This document shows, in pieces, positions 52,996-61,710 of a stretch of DNA of 64,000 nt. The notes beneath the pieces are model-generated. The model saw only the letters and a program-made list of their open reading frames with translations, was not told the DNA's origin and made no database searches. Position 1 is the first letter of the stretch, and each line of letters starts with the position of its first letter. The position numbers and the translations under genes were made by a program. The stretch is from the NCBI GenBank assembly GCA_900759015.1, contig CAAEUE010000003.1:1-64000 (forward strand). The letters run 5' to 3'. The DNA is from Clostridia bacterium. Its GTDB lineage: Bacteria > Bacillota > Clostridia > TANB77 > CAG-508.

Positions 52996-53415
52996 ATGTT
53001 AAATAAAGTAAGAGAAGAAAAGGGAATAACATTAGTGGTCTTAATAATAACAATAATTGTATTACTATGCTTAGCAGGAGTTATAGTATATTTAGTATTT
53101 GGTCAAGATGGATTAACAGGTAAAGATAATGCATTAGAGGCAGAAAGAGATAAAGCATATGCTAAAGATATCGTAACAATGGCACTAAAAATAGTTGAAA
53201 AAGATCAAGAACAAGCTCAAATGAATGTTAATGGATTAGTTCAAACAAATAATACAAATCCAGATATTATAGATGAAGTTGTAAAGGCAATAGATAAGTC
53301 TTCAAACTTTAAAGAAGGAGCAGATGGAAGTTCTGTAGAATATGTTACAAATAATGGAGATAAATATGTAGTTACAATAGATACACAAAATTTAAAAGTA
53401 AAAGATGTAAATTAA
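52996..53415 (+). CDS. Type IV pilin-like protein
   Basis: 139 residues from the ATG at 52996 (AAGGGAGA upstream). The prepilin leader REEKGITLVVLIITIIVLLC has the Gly before the hydrophobic helix, but the mature position 5 is Val, not the usual Glu. This variant leader is common in clostridial proteins. The outside part is short and charged (QAQMNVNGLVQTNNTN). Probably a minor pilin or cell-surface pseudopilin. A prepilin-peptidase-like gene follows 103 bases later. No pilus ATPase is in the window. Confidence 0.72.
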   Translation: MLNKVREEKGITLVVLIITIIVLLCLAGVIVYLVFGQDGLTGKDNALEAERDKAYAKDIVTMALKIVEKDQEQAQMNVNGLVQTNNTNPDIIDEVVKAIDKSSNFKEGADGSSVEYVTNNGDKYVVTIDTQNLKVKDVN

Positions 53416-53472
53416 AATTTTGTGTGAACTATTATAATTAAAATTGTCAAGTAAATATTTATGTGATAGAAT

Positions 53473-53502
53473 AGGCATATACGTTAGTATATGCCTATAA
53501 AA
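53473..53502 (+). terminator. Terminator-like hairpin after the pilin gene
   Basis: AGGCATATA pairs with TATATGCCT around CGTTAG. The U-run is weak (ATAAAAATG). Confidence 0.55.
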
Positions 53503-53518
53503 ATGTTAGGAGAAAAAA

Positions 53519-54010
53519 ATGGTTAATTTAATATTTAGTATAATATATTTATTAGTTTTAATAGGTATTGCTATTATAGATAAAAAAGAACATAAAATTT
53601 CGAAAAGAATATTATTAATAGGTTTTGTTGTAGAAGCAATACAAATAATTTATTTATATGTAAATAATAGATTTCATTTACTTGAATACCTAATTTATTT
53701 AATAATTTTTATTATATTATTAATAATAGATACAATTATTATTAGGAAAAAAGGAGAATCATTATATGTACTTCAAGTATTAATGCTTTGTATGTATATG
53801 GCAATATTTACAGATAAATATATTTTTGCAATGACTGTTATATTTATGCTAATAACTATAGGTTTATATATTTTAATCGGAAGAATTTCTACAATAAGAA
53901 AAAGACGAGTAATTAAAAAACAAAATTCTAAAGAACTTGCAAAACTACCAATCGGTTTTTATTTATGCGTAGCTGATATAATTGTTTTAATATATAGTAT
54001 AATTGCCTAA
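53519..54010 (+). CDS. Prepilin-peptidase-like membrane protein, degenerate
   Basis: 163 residues, about five membrane helices. The first catalytic Asp region of A24 peptidases may be GIAIIDKKEHKISKRIL (typical D...IPN), and the C-terminal KLPIGFYLCVADIIVLIYSI resembles the end of this family. The second catalytic motif GxGDxK is replaced (IIRKKGESLYVLQ), so cleavage activity is doubtful. RBS TAGGAGAAA. It lies right after the pilin-like gene and just before the ROK kinase. Confidence 0.55.
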   Translation: MVNLIFSIIYLLVLIGIAIIDKKEHKISKRILLIGFVVEAIQIIYLYVNNRFHLLEYLIYLIIFIILLIIDTIIIRKKGESLYVLQVLMLCMYMAIFTDKYIFAMTVIFMLITIGLYILIGRISTIRKRRVIKKQNSKELAKLPIGFYLCVADIIVLIYSIIA

Positions 54011-54029
54011 CTAGAAAGGAGCAATAGAT

Positions 54030-54941
54030 ATGAATATAGGAATAGATATAGGTGGAAGTCATATAGGAGTAGGAATTGTAGGTTCAAGTGGAAAGATAAT
54101 AAATAAAAAAGAAGTAGATATTACAGAAAAAGATAAAAAAAATATAGAAAAAATGATTATAAATACAATTATAGATTTTATCAAATCAATTTTAAAAGAG
54201 CAGGATATACAGATAAAAGAAATTGGATATATAGGTATTGCATCACCAGGAACTATAGAAAATAATTGTATATATAATGTTGTGAATTTAGGACTAGATA
54301 AATTAGATATAGCAAAATCTTTAAAAAAAGAATTTGATTTAGAAATTAAAATAAAAAATGATGCTAAATGTGCTGGAATTGCAGAAAGTATGTATGGTAG
54401 TACAAAATCAGCACAAGATAATATATATTTATGTTTAGGTACTGGAATAGGTGGAGCTGCATTTTTAAATAACAAATTAGTTGAGCCAAAATATAGATCT
54501 GGTATGGAATTTGGGCATATGATCATAGAGAAAGATGGTAGAGACTGTAAATGTGGTAGCAAAGGATGTTTTGAAACATATTGTTCAATGAAAGTTTTAA
54601 AAAGAGAAATAATAGAAACTTTGGAATTAGATGAAAATGAAACAAGTGCCAATATTGTAAATGAAATTAGAAAACATATAAATGATTTAAGAATAAAACC
54701 TTTAATGCAGGAATACATAGAGTATTTAGCAATTGGAATATCTAATTTAATAAATATATTTGAGCCCGAAATTGTATGCATTGGTGGAAGTTTTGTTTTT
54801 ATTGGGGATTTAATTATTCCAAGATTAAAAAAAGAAATTAATGACAAAGGATTATTATTTAATTCAAGAAAAGATATTGAGATAGTACTTGCAAGTTTAG
54901 GTAATGATGCTGGAATTATTGGAGCCGCAAGCTTATTATAG
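54030..54941 (+). CDS. ROK-family sugar kinase (glucokinase type)
   Basis: 303 residues. The ATP site IGIDIGGSHIGVGIVGSSG (about 3-21), the sugar-site GIASPGTIENN, NDAKCAGIAESMYGS, LCLGTGIGGAAFLNN, and the ROK zinc motif CKCGSKGCFE (about 172-181) are all present, with EFGHMIIEKDGRDC before it. It probably phosphorylates glucose or a similar sugar; there is no N-terminal helix-turn-helix, so it is not a ROK repressor. RBS AAAGGAG at 54014-54020. Confidence 0.9.
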   Translation: MNIGIDIGGSHIGVGIVGSSGKIINKKEVDITEKDKKNIEKMIINTIIDFIKSILKEQDIQIKEIGYIGIASPGTIENNCIYNVVNLGLDKLDIAKSLKKEFDLEIKIKNDAKCAGIAESMYGSTKSAQDNIYLCLGTGIGGAAFLNNKLVEPKYRSGMEFGHMIIEKDGRDCKCGSKGCFETYCSMKVLKREIIETLELDENETSANIVNEIRKHINDLRIKPLMQEYIEYLAIGISNLINIFEPEIVCIGGSFVFIGDLIIPRLKKEINDKGLLFNSRKDIEIVLASLGNDAGIIGAASLL

Positions 54942-55025
54942 AAAAAAATTACTTAAATACTTGTACAAATTTTAAGATTGTGATATAAATTATGTATGGA
55001 ATTTTATAAGAAAGGTGGAACATTT

Positions 55026-55754
55026 GTGGAAGGCGAAACAAATAGCGATAAAAAAACAATATTAATTGTGGATGATGAACAGCCAATAATTGATATGCTA
55101 GTATATAATTTGGAAAAAGAAGGATATAACACATTAGAAGCGACAGATGGGGAAAAAGCTGTAGATATAGCTTTAAATAACACACCTGACTTAATATTAT
55201 TAGATATTATGATTCCTAAAATGGACGGATTATCTGTTTGCAAAAGAATAAGACATACTCTAAATGTTCCAATTATAATGCTAAGTGCAAAAGGTGAAGA
55301 AATAGATAAAATATTAGGATTAGAATTAGGAGCAGATGATTATATTACAAAGCCTTTTAGCATAAGAGAGCTAATGGCAAGAATAAAAGCTAACTTAAGA
55401 AAAGGTAAAGGTAGCTATGAAGATGGCAAAATAGAAGCAAACACTAATAAAATAATTGTAGGAGACTTACAATTAGATGTAGATAAATTCGAAACAAGAG
55501 TTAAAAATAAAGTTATAGATTTAACATTAAGAGAATTTGAAGTATTAAAATATTTAGCAAATCAATTAGGACAGGTTGTAACAAGAGAGACTTTATTAGA
55601 AAAAGTATGGGGATATGAATATTTTGGAGATATTAGAACAGTAGATGTAACTGTAAGAAGAATAAGAGAGAAGATAGAAGAAGATACATCAAATCCAAAA
55701 ATATTAATAACTAAAAGAGGAGTAGGTTATTATATAGCTACAGGTGATAAGTAA
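55026..55754 (+). CDS. walR: Response regulator WalR (YycF), OmpR family
   Basis: 242 residues from GTG at 55026 behind AAAGGTGG (55011-55018); the ATG at 54996 has no ribosome site. Receiver domain (about 10-125) with DDEQPIIDML acid pair, phospho-Asp in LILLDIMIPKMDGLSVCK and Lys in ADDYITKPFS. The winged-helix domain (about 145-235) has LTLREFEVLKYLANQLGQVV and IRTVDVTVRRIREKIEED. WalR controls peptidoglycan hydrolases and is essential in most Bacillota. Its partner walK follows, but after an unusual 243-base gap. Confidence 0.9.
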   Translation: MEGETNSDKKTILIVDDEQPIIDMLVYNLEKEGYNTLEATDGEKAVDIALNNTPDLILLDIMIPKMDGLSVCKRIRHTLNVPIIMLSAKGEEIDKILGLELGADDYITKPFSIRELMARIKANLRKGKGSYEDGKIEANTNKIIVGDLQLDVDKFETRVKNKVIDLTLREFEVLKYLANQLGQVVTRETLLEKVWGYEYFGDIRTVDVTVRRIREKIEEDTSNPKILITKRGVGYYIATGDK

Positions 55755-55814
55755 AAATAAAATAAACCCAAAATTAACTGAGGGTTAGTTGCAATAATTA
55801 CAAATGAGTAAACA

Positions 55815-55870
55815 AAAAATCGTCGGTCAAAATATACAAGTATGTAGTCTATTTTAACTGGCGATTTTAT
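55815..55870 (+). terminator. Long hairpin between walR and walK
   Basis: AAAATCGTCGGTCAAAATA (about 55817-55835) pairs with TATTTTAACTGGCGATTTT (about 55850-55868) in 18 of 19 positions, with a 14-base loop. It may end walR transcription or be a small non-coding or mobile element. The preceding AACCC...GGGTT pair (about 55766-55788) is weaker. Confidence 0.5.
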
Positions 55871-55997
55871 TAGTATAATAAGAAATTTAGTAATCTGCAC
55901 ATAATTAATTAGCAAGAAATACAGAAAATGTAGGCTGATTTGTTAGTTTTTATAAAAATATGAAATAACTTAAAAGTAGTGTGGCGAGGAGTAATAA

Positions 55998-57500
55998 ATG
56001 ATAAAGAATATACAATTAAAAATAGTATTAATATTTTTTATATTAGGAATGTTGATAATTATAGGTTTAGGCTTCTTTTTTACAAATTCATTGGAAGCTA
56101 TAAATACAGCTATTAATACTGCAGAAATTACAGATGTAATAGTAGAAGAAGTTAATAATACTAAAATAATATCTATAATATCTTTAGTTTTATTAGGAAT
56201 TATCAGTATTATTGTTGGAATTTTCTTATCTAAAACTGTAGTTAAGCCAATAGATAAATTAATAAAAAATGCAGAAAAATTAACCTCAAAAGAAAAAACA
56301 GAACATGTAAAAAATAAAAATGAAATAGACAATTTAGCGGATACTTTTGATGAAATGACAACAAAATTACAAGCTAATTTATCAGAAATTTCTACACAAA
56401 AAAAGCAAATGGAAACAATTCTTTTACATATGAGTGATGGTATAATTGCATTTAATATTAAAGGAAAAGTTATACTAATAAATCCAGCAGCTACAAGGGC
56501 ATTGTGCATAATGGATGAAGATGCAGATTTTGAAACAATATTTAAAAATGTTAATATAGATATAAATATGGAAAAAATAATTTATCTAGAAGATTGGACA
56601 TCATCAGAGCAAAAAGTAAAAGTAAAAGATAGATATCTAAATTTAGCTTTTGAAATATTAAAAGATGATCAAGACAGACCATCAGGAGTAATGGTTCTTA
56701 TACAAGATATAACAGAACATGTAAAATTAGATAATATGAGAAAAGAATTTGTAGCTGATGTGTCACATGAGCTAAAAACACCAATAACTTCAATAATGGG
56801 CTATGCAGATACTTTATTAGAAACAGAGCATGATAAAGCAATAGAAACTAAATTTTTAGGAGTAATATCTTCAGAAGCAAAAAGAATGTCAAAATTGGTT
56901 ACAGATTTATTATCACTTTCTAGATTTGATAGTAATAAGGTAAATATAGTAAAAGAGGAGTTTGATTTAGGTGAACTTGCTAAAAAATGCCAAGAAAAGC
57001 TTCAAATAGAAATAGATAAAAAGCATTTACAAGTACATTGTTTAGTTACTGCAAATGTACCACCTGTATATGCTGAAAAAGATGGAATAGAAAGGGTAAT
57101 TATAAACATATTATCAAATAGTATTAAATATACAAATGAAAATGGAACAATTAATATTTATGTAGGTTTTGTATATAATGATGCATATATAAAATTTATA
57201 GATACAGGAATAGGTATTCCAGAAGAAGATTTAGAGAGAATATTTGAAAGATTTTATAGAGTAGATAAAGCAAGAACTAGAGAAATGGGAGGAACAGGTT
57301 TAGGTCTTTCTATTGCAAAAGAAATTTTAGATAGAAATAATGGAACAATAGATATAAAAAGTAAGCTTAATGAAGGAACAGAAGTTGTAATAAGAATACC
57401 TACAAAAACAAACAATAAATTTATCCTAAAGGAGGAAGAAAATTCAAATGATGAAAAAGCTAGACAACAATCAAATATCCAGGAGCAAGAAAATAATTAA
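55998..57500 (+). CDS. walK: Sensor histidine kinase WalK (YycG)
   Basis: 500 residues. Two membrane helices (about 7-29 and 55-77) enclose only a short outside loop, then HAMP, PAS (about 135-245, MSDGIIAFNIKGKVILINPA), the phospho-His domain (FVADVSHELKTPITSI, His about 262), and the ATP domain with NILSNSIKYTNENG, DTGIGIPEEDLERIFERFYR and GTGLGLSIAKEI. The short loop is the clostridial form; Bacillus WalK has a larger sensor. RBS GCGAGGAG. The C-terminal tail overlaps the lepB start by 53 bases. It phosphorylates WalR. Confidence 0.9.
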   Translation: MIKNIQLKIVLIFFILGMLIIIGLGFFFTNSLEAINTAINTAEITDVIVEEVNNTKIISIISLVLLGIISIIVGIFLSKTVVKPIDKLIKNAEKLTSKEKTEHVKNKNEIDNLADTFDEMTTKLQANLSEISTQKKQMETILLHMSDGIIAFNIKGKVILINPAATRALCIMDEDADFETIFKNVNIDINMEKIIYLEDWTSSEQKVKVKDRYLNLAFEILKDDQDRPSGVMVLIQDITEHVKLDNMRKEFVADVSHELKTPITSIMGYADTLLETEHDKAIETKFLGVISSEAKRMSKLVTDLLSLSRFDSNKVNIVKEEFDLGELAKKCQEKLQIEIDKKHLQVHCLVTANVPPVYAEKDGIERVIINILSNSIKYTNENGTINIYVGFVYNDAYIKFIDTGIGIPEEDLERIFERFYRVDKARTREMGGTGLGLSIAKEILDRNNGTIDIKSKLNEGTEVVIRIPTKTNNKFILKEEENSNDEKARQQSNIQEQENN

Positions 57501-58125
57501 AGAAATTGTTGGCTGGATTATTTGTATAGTAATTGCAGTTATATTAGCTTTATTAATAAAATATTTTGTATTAACTCCAACAGTTGTAAAACAAGAATCG
57601 ATGTATCCAACTTTAGAGGAGAATCAAAGACTAATTTTAAGTAGACTTGGTAGAACATTTAAACAATTACCTAAAAGAGGTGATATAATAACATTTGAGG
57701 CACCAACAGTTACGTATAGAACAGAAGAGGATACAGATATCTCTAATCCAGTAGCAATTTATGAAGAAGAAGACAGAAATATTTTGGAGAATTTTAGCTA
57801 TAATGTTTTAGAAATTGGTAAGACAAGTTATATTAAAAGAGTTATAGGATTACCAGGAGATCATGTTCAAATAAAAAATAGTAAAGTATATATAAATGAT
57901 GAAGAGCTAAAAGAAGATTATTTACAGTCTGGAATTGTTACAGATGATGCAGAGGGAATATTTTCAGATATTATAGTTCCAGAAAATACAGTCTTTGCAA
58001 TGGGAGATAATAGAAATTCAAGTGTTGATTGTAGAGCTTTTGGTTGTATTCCATTAGAAAGAATAGAAGGAAAAGTTTTAATTAGATTCTGGCCATTAAA
58101 TGAATTTGGAAAAGTGAGAAAATAG
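57448..58125 (+). CDS. lepB: Type I signal peptidase
   Basis: 225 residues. One N-terminal membrane anchor (about 20-42) then the catalytic Ser in KQESMYPTLEEN and the Lys in SYIKRVIGLPGDHVQIK, plus FAMGDNRNSSVDCRAFGCIP. It cuts signal peptides of exported proteins at the outer membrane face. It overlaps walK by 53 bases with AAAGGAGGA (57429-57437) before it, so translation is coupled. Confidence 0.94.
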   Translation: MMKKLDNNQISRSKKIIKEIVGWIICIVIAVILALLIKYFVLTPTVVKQESMYPTLEENQRLILSRLGRTFKQLPKRGDIITFEAPTVTYRTEEDTDISNPVAIYEEEDRNILENFSYNVLEIGKTSYIKRVIGLPGDHVQIKNSKVYINDEELKEDYLQSGIVTDDAEGIFSDIIVPENTVFAMGDNRNSSVDCRAFGCIPLERIEGKVLIRFWPLNEFGKVRK

Positions 58126-58130
58126 GAGGA

Positions 58131-59063
58131 ATGGACTTGTTCGAAAATATTACAGGTCATGAAAATATTAAAAATATATTAGAAAATAACATAAATACAA
58201 AAAATATATTGCATAGCTATCTATTTATAGGAGAAGAAGGAATTGGCAAAAAGATGTTAGCAAAAGAATTTTCTAAAGCGATTTTATGTACATCTGAAAA
58301 TAGTAAGCCATGTGAGATTTGTAAGTCATGTGTAGAATTTAATTCAAATAATAATGTAAATTTTAATTTAATAAATGAAGAAAGCACAGCAATTAAAATT
58401 GATCAAATAAGAAATATGCAAGTTAAAATTGCAGAAAAACCAATAAATTCAGACTATAAAGTTTATTTAATAAATGATGTAGAACTTATGACAGTTGAGG
58501 CACAAAATTGTTTGTTAAAAACATTAGAAGAACCACCAGAGTATATCGTAATAATACTTATAACATCTAATGAAAACAAAGTTCTAAATACTATAAAATC
58601 AAGATGTATGAAATTATATTTTAATAATTTAACTAATAATGATATTGCAAAAGTATTAAAAGAACAATTTGGTATGAATGATATAAATGATTCTTTTTTA
58701 GATGCTGCAAGTGGTAGCATAAAAAAAGCATTATTAATAAAAGAAAAATCTTCAGAATACGAGCAAATAAATAAATTATTTGATATAATAGATAAAGAAA
58801 ATCTAGTAAATTTTATAAACTCAGCAAGTATTATATATGAAAATAAAGATGATATTTATAATATATTAGATTATATAAATATATTATTGGATATAAAAAT
58901 GAGGTCAAATTCCAATAATTCTTTTAAATTTGCAAATTGTATTTTTACGGTAGAAGAAGTTAAAAAAAGATTAAGAGCAAATAGTAATTATGATATGTCT
59001 ATAGACTATCTATTAATGAATATGTGGAAGGAGATTAATAGTGAAAGAAGTAGTAGGTATTAA
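58131..59063 (+). CDS. holB: DNA polymerase III delta-prime subunit
   Basis: 310 residues. The clamp-loader fold is seen in SYLFIGEEGIGKKMLAKEFS (modified P-loop), the zinc knuckle CEICKSCVEFN, and the SRC-type stretch LLKTLEEPPEYIVIILITSN with SRCMKLYF. It is part of the clamp loader that places the sliding clamp on DNA. The ATG is close to AGGAGGA; the in-frame TTG at 58137 has better spacing and may be the true start. Followed by ricT with a 23-base overlap, the same order as in Bacillus. Confidence 0.9.
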   Translation: MDLFENITGHENIKNILENNINTKNILHSYLFIGEEGIGKKMLAKEFSKAILCTSENSKPCEICKSCVEFNSNNNVNFNLINEESTAIKIDQIRNMQVKIAEKPINSDYKVYLINDVELMTVEAQNCLLKTLEEPPEYIVIILITSNENKVLNTIKSRCMKLYFNNLTNNDIAKVLKEQFGMNDINDSFLDAASGSIKKALLIKEKSSEYEQINKLFDIIDKENLVNFINSASIIYENKDDIYNILDYINILLDIKMRSNSNNSFKFANCIFTVEEVKKRLRANSNYDMSIDYLLMNMWKEINSERSSRY

Positions 59064-59955
59064 ATTTAAAAAGCCAGGTAAAATATATTTTTTTGACCCA
59101 GCAGGATTAAAATTAAATTTGCAAGATATGGTTATAGCTGATACTGCAAATGGTGAAGAATTTGCTAAAATAGCTATGGCAAATAAATTAATGCCTGATG
59201 AGAAAATAGTAGAACCTTTAAGAAAAGTAATAAGATTGGCTAATAAAAAAGACATAAGGCAAAATGAAGAAAATAAAGAAAAAGAGAAAGAAGCTTTTAA
59301 GATAGCATTAGATAAAATAGCAAAGCATAAATTACCAATGAAGCTTATAGATGTAGAATATAAATTTGATAGATCAAAAATATTATTCTATTTTACAGCA
59401 GATGGTAGAATAGATTTCAGGGAATTGGTAAAAGATTTGGCAGCTATTTTTAAAACTAGAATAGAGCTTAGACAAATAGGGGTTAGAGACGAAGTTAGAA
59501 GAATGGGTGGAAACGGAGTTTGCGGAAGAGAATTATGTTGTTGTAGTTTTTTAAACAACTTTGATGCAGTTTCTATAAAAATGGCTAAAGAACAAAACAT
59601 GTCACTAAACCCATCTAAAATATCTGGAGTATGTGGTAGACTAATGTGCTGTTTAAAATATGAACAAGAAGCTTACGAGGAAAAATTAGAAAGATTACCA
59701 AAAGTAGGCTCAATTGTAGAAACAGTAGATGGAGAAGGAACAGTAGATAGTGTAGAAATATTAAAAGAAAATGTAAGAGTAAAATTTGAAGATGATGATG
59801 GATATCATTATAAGAAATATAAAGCAGAAGAAGTCAAATTAATAAGAGCAAGTGAAACAGAAGAAATCGATCCAGAAGAAAAGGAAAACAAAAAAGAACT
59901 AGAAGAACTTGAAAATTTAGCAAAAAATGATATATTAGTAGATGATGATATGTAA
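59041..59955 (+). CDS. ricT: RicT (YaaT), PSP1-domain protein of the Ric complex
   Basis: 304 residues from GTG with AAGGAGATT upstream, inside the end of holB. The PSP1 domain (about 50-150) precedes two Cys clusters, GNGVCGRELCCCSF and GVCGRLMCCLKYE, that bind Fe-S. In Bacillus, RicT with RicA and RicF makes a 4Fe-4S complex that aids RNase Y cleavage of mRNAs and indirectly sporulation and biofilm formation. The acidic C-terminal tail (about 265-304) is extended. It is in the holB operon as in Bacillus; yabA is not the next gene. Confidence 0.93.
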   Translation: MKEVVGIKFKKPGKIYFFDPAGLKLNLQDMVIADTANGEEFAKIAMANKLMPDEKIVEPLRKVIRLANKKDIRQNEENKEKEKEAFKIALDKIAKHKLPMKLIDVEYKFDRSKILFYFTADGRIDFRELVKDLAAIFKTRIELRQIGVRDEVRRMGGNGVCGRELCCCSFLNNFDAVSIKMAKEQNMSLNPSKISGVCGRLMCCLKYEQEAYEEKLERLPKVGSIVETVDGEGTVDSVEILKENVRVKFEDDDGYHYKKYKAEEVKLIRASETEEIDPEEKENKKELEELENLAKNDILVDDDM

Positions 59956-60059
59956 TAAATGATATTATATAACATATAATGAACTAATATATTATAGCAA
60001 AAAAATAGAAGTAGCAAAATTGGTAGAAGGAAATATAGTACTGAAAGGTGGTGAAAAAT

Positions 60060-60230
60060 ATGGCATATAAAATAACAGATAAATGTATAAGTTGTGGAGC
60101 TTGTGCAGCAGAATGTCCAGTAGGATGCATTTCACAAGGAGATGATAAATTCGTAATAGATCCAGAAGCATGTATATCTTGTGGTACATGTGCGGGAGTT
60201 TGTCCTGTTGAAGCTCCAGAGGAAGCATAA
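60060..60230 (+). CDS. Ferredoxin, 2[4Fe-4S]
   Basis: 56 residues from the ATG at 60060 after AAAGGTGGTG. Two clusters: CISCGACAAECPVGCI and CISCGTCAGVCPVEAP, with the standard Cys spacing. Electron carrier of anaerobes, the likely acceptor for the pyruvate:ferredoxin oxidoreductase at 61.7-64 kb. A REP copy follows its stop by 26 bases. Confidence 0.95.
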   Translation: MAYKITDKCISCGACAAECPVGCISQGDDKFVIDPEACISCGTCAGVCPVEAPEEA

Positions 60231-60256
60231 AAATATAATATACATATTATTGGATA

Positions 60257-60283
60257 GGGATTTGGGGACGTTCTTTAAATCCC
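60257..60283 (+). repeat. REP palindrome copy, left flank of RAYT
   Basis: GGGATTTGGGGACGTTCTTT followed by AAATCCC, forward orientation. A half copy (AAAGAATGTCC, 60294-60304) follows. The family consensus forms two nested pairings: GGGATTT with AAATCCC outside, and a near-palindromic GGACGTTCC inside. Confidence 0.85.
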
Positions 60284-60448
60284 TAAATTATTTTAAAGAA
60301 TGTCCTATATATAATTAAGTATTTTTATATCTTTAGAATTTTTATAATCATTTTTTTCCTATAATTAAAAATTAATTTTTTTTATTATTATCTAATTTAT
60401 TATTAATTCCAAAATTATATCCAAATTAGTAAAATAAAAGGAGGGCTG

Positions 60449-61231
60449 ATGTCTAGAATTGCTAGAAAAAATATAGTATCTAAATTTGTACATATTGTTG
60501 CAAAAGGTATAAAGAGTGAATTTATTTTTTATAAACAAGAATACAAAGAAAAGTATATTTTTTTGTTAAAAAAATGTATTAAAGAGTTAGAGGGGATAGA
60601 TTTAATAGCATATTGTGTTATGGATAATCATGTACATTTATTGATACATATCGAGGAAATAAATAAAGCTGAAACACTTATGCGAAAAATAAATACAGCA
60701 TATGCTATATTTTATAACTTACAAGAAGAGAGATCTGGATATGTTTTTTTCAATAGATATCATTCTGAAATAATAGAAAATGGTATTCATTTGCTTTCTT
60801 GTATAAAATATATTCATGAAAATCCGGTGAAAGCAGGAATAGTAGAAAGAGGTCGTTTTTATCAGTATTCTTCATGTAAAGCTTTTATAGAGGAAGAGAG
60901 GAGTAATGATATTTTATGTTCGATTTTTGGAAATAATTTTAAATATGAATCTAATGAGATAGATGAAAGAATTGAATATCATTTTATTGATGAAGATGAG
61001 AGATTGGAAAAAATTGAAAGACAAAGTGTAGAAATAATTATCAAAGAATTTTGTAATAAGTATAATACATCTATAACTGAAATTAGAAAATCTAATAGCT
61101 TAATAATAGAGTTCAAAAATTATTTAAAGGTAAAATATAAAATAAGTAATAAAAATATTTGTGCTATGTTAGGAATAGGTAAAAATAGAATTTCGATAAT
61201 TGAGAAAAAAGCTAAAAAAATAAATAGATAA
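60449..61231 (+). CDS. REP-associated tyrosine transposase (RAYT)
   Basis: 260 residues. The Y1 transposase domain (about 1-150) has the HUH motif in YCVMDNHVHLLIHIEE, and the catalytic Tyr is probably in AYAIFYNLQEE or the later YVFFNRYHSEII. KYIHENPVKAGIVERGRFYQ is the family signature. The C-terminal part (about 190-260) has a helix-turn-helix-like end (ISNKNICAMLGIGKNRISII). RAYTs bind and cut REP hairpins as single strands and are thought to spread them. It is bracketed by two inverted REP copies. RBS AGGAGGG at 60441-60447. Confidence 0.87.
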   Translation: MSRIARKNIVSKFVHIVAKGIKSEFIFYKQEYKEKYIFLLKKCIKELEGIDLIAYCVMDNHVHLLIHIEEINKAETLMRKINTAYAIFYNLQEERSGYVFFNRYHSEIIENGIHLLSCIKYIHENPVKAGIVERGRFYQYSSCKAFIEEERSNDILCSIFGNNFKYESNEIDERIEYHFIDEDERLEKIERQSVEIIIKEFCNKYNTSITEIRKSNSLIIEFKNYLKVKYKISNKNICAMLGIGKNRISIIEKKAKKINR

Positions 61232-61260
61232 GGATTTATAATAAAAAAAGTAGTGAAAGT

Positions 61261-61287
61261 GGGATTTAAAGAACGTCCCCAAATCCC
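61261..61287 (-). repeat. REP palindrome copy, right flank of RAYT
   Basis: GGGATTTAAAGAACGTCCCC followed by AAATCCC, reverse orientation, 29 bases after the RAYT stop. Confidence 0.85.
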
Positions 61288-61303
61288 TAAAGGAGATATA
61301 CAA

Positions 61304-61627
61304 ATGAAAATAACTTGGCTAACTAGAAGGAAAAGTTTCGAAGAAATTAAGCCAAATAGAAAGGTAAGATATGAACAGATATTAGAAAGTTTGTGCTTAG
61401 GAAATAAAACAGCTAAAGAAATTGCTGTTGAACTGTATAAACAAAAATTAACCAATACTGATGAACGTAATACAACAGCACCAAGATTAACAGAATTGGA
61501 AAAAATGGGTTTTGTAGAAGCAACTGCGAAAAAAACATGTAAATATACAGGAAAAACAGTTACAGTTTATAAAATAACAAGATTAGGATTTAAAATTATA
61601 GATAATAATATAAATAGAAAGAGTTAA
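61304..61627 (+). CDS. Small winged-helix-like DNA-binding protein
   Basis: 107 residues from the ATG at 61304 after AAGGAGAT; the frame from 61253 translates the REP copy. A winged-helix pattern is visible: RYEQILESLCLGNKTAKEIA, a loop, then NTTAPRLTELEKMGFVEAT, and a wing KTCKYTGKTVTVYKITR. It resembles short regulators or phage-type replication/packaging helpers. Lying between two REP copies and after the RAYT, it may travel with them. No partner beyond that is clear. Confidence 0.65.
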   Translation: MKITWLTRRKSFEEIKPNRKVRYEQILESLCLGNKTAKEIAVELYKQKLTNTDERNTTAPRLTELEKMGFVEATAKKTCKYTGKTVTVYKITRLGFKIIDNNINRKS

Positions 61628-61652
61628 GATAAAGAAATCTTAACTCTTAAAA
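61618..61652 (+). terminator. Terminator after the winged-helix gene
   Basis: AGAGTTAAGAT pairs with ATCTTAACTCT around AAAGAA. Confidence 0.8.
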
Positions 61653-61710
61653 ATTTAAGTTATAAAAGAAAAAATATCATAGATTTGTAACTTAAGTATA
61701 TTGAAAAAGA

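Noticed and set aside
54059..54847. 262-residue leftward open frame
   Set aside because: It lies fully inside the ROK kinase gene, has no ribosome site, and its composition is that of an antisense shadow.
54996..55025. ATG start for walR
   Set aside because: No ribosome site before it, while GTG at 55026 has AAAGGTGG at the right distance.
61120..61455. Leftward open frame reading GIWGRSLNP
   Set aside because: It translates the REP copy antisense to RAYT and the winged-helix gene; the same peptide appears in the false extension of rsmB.
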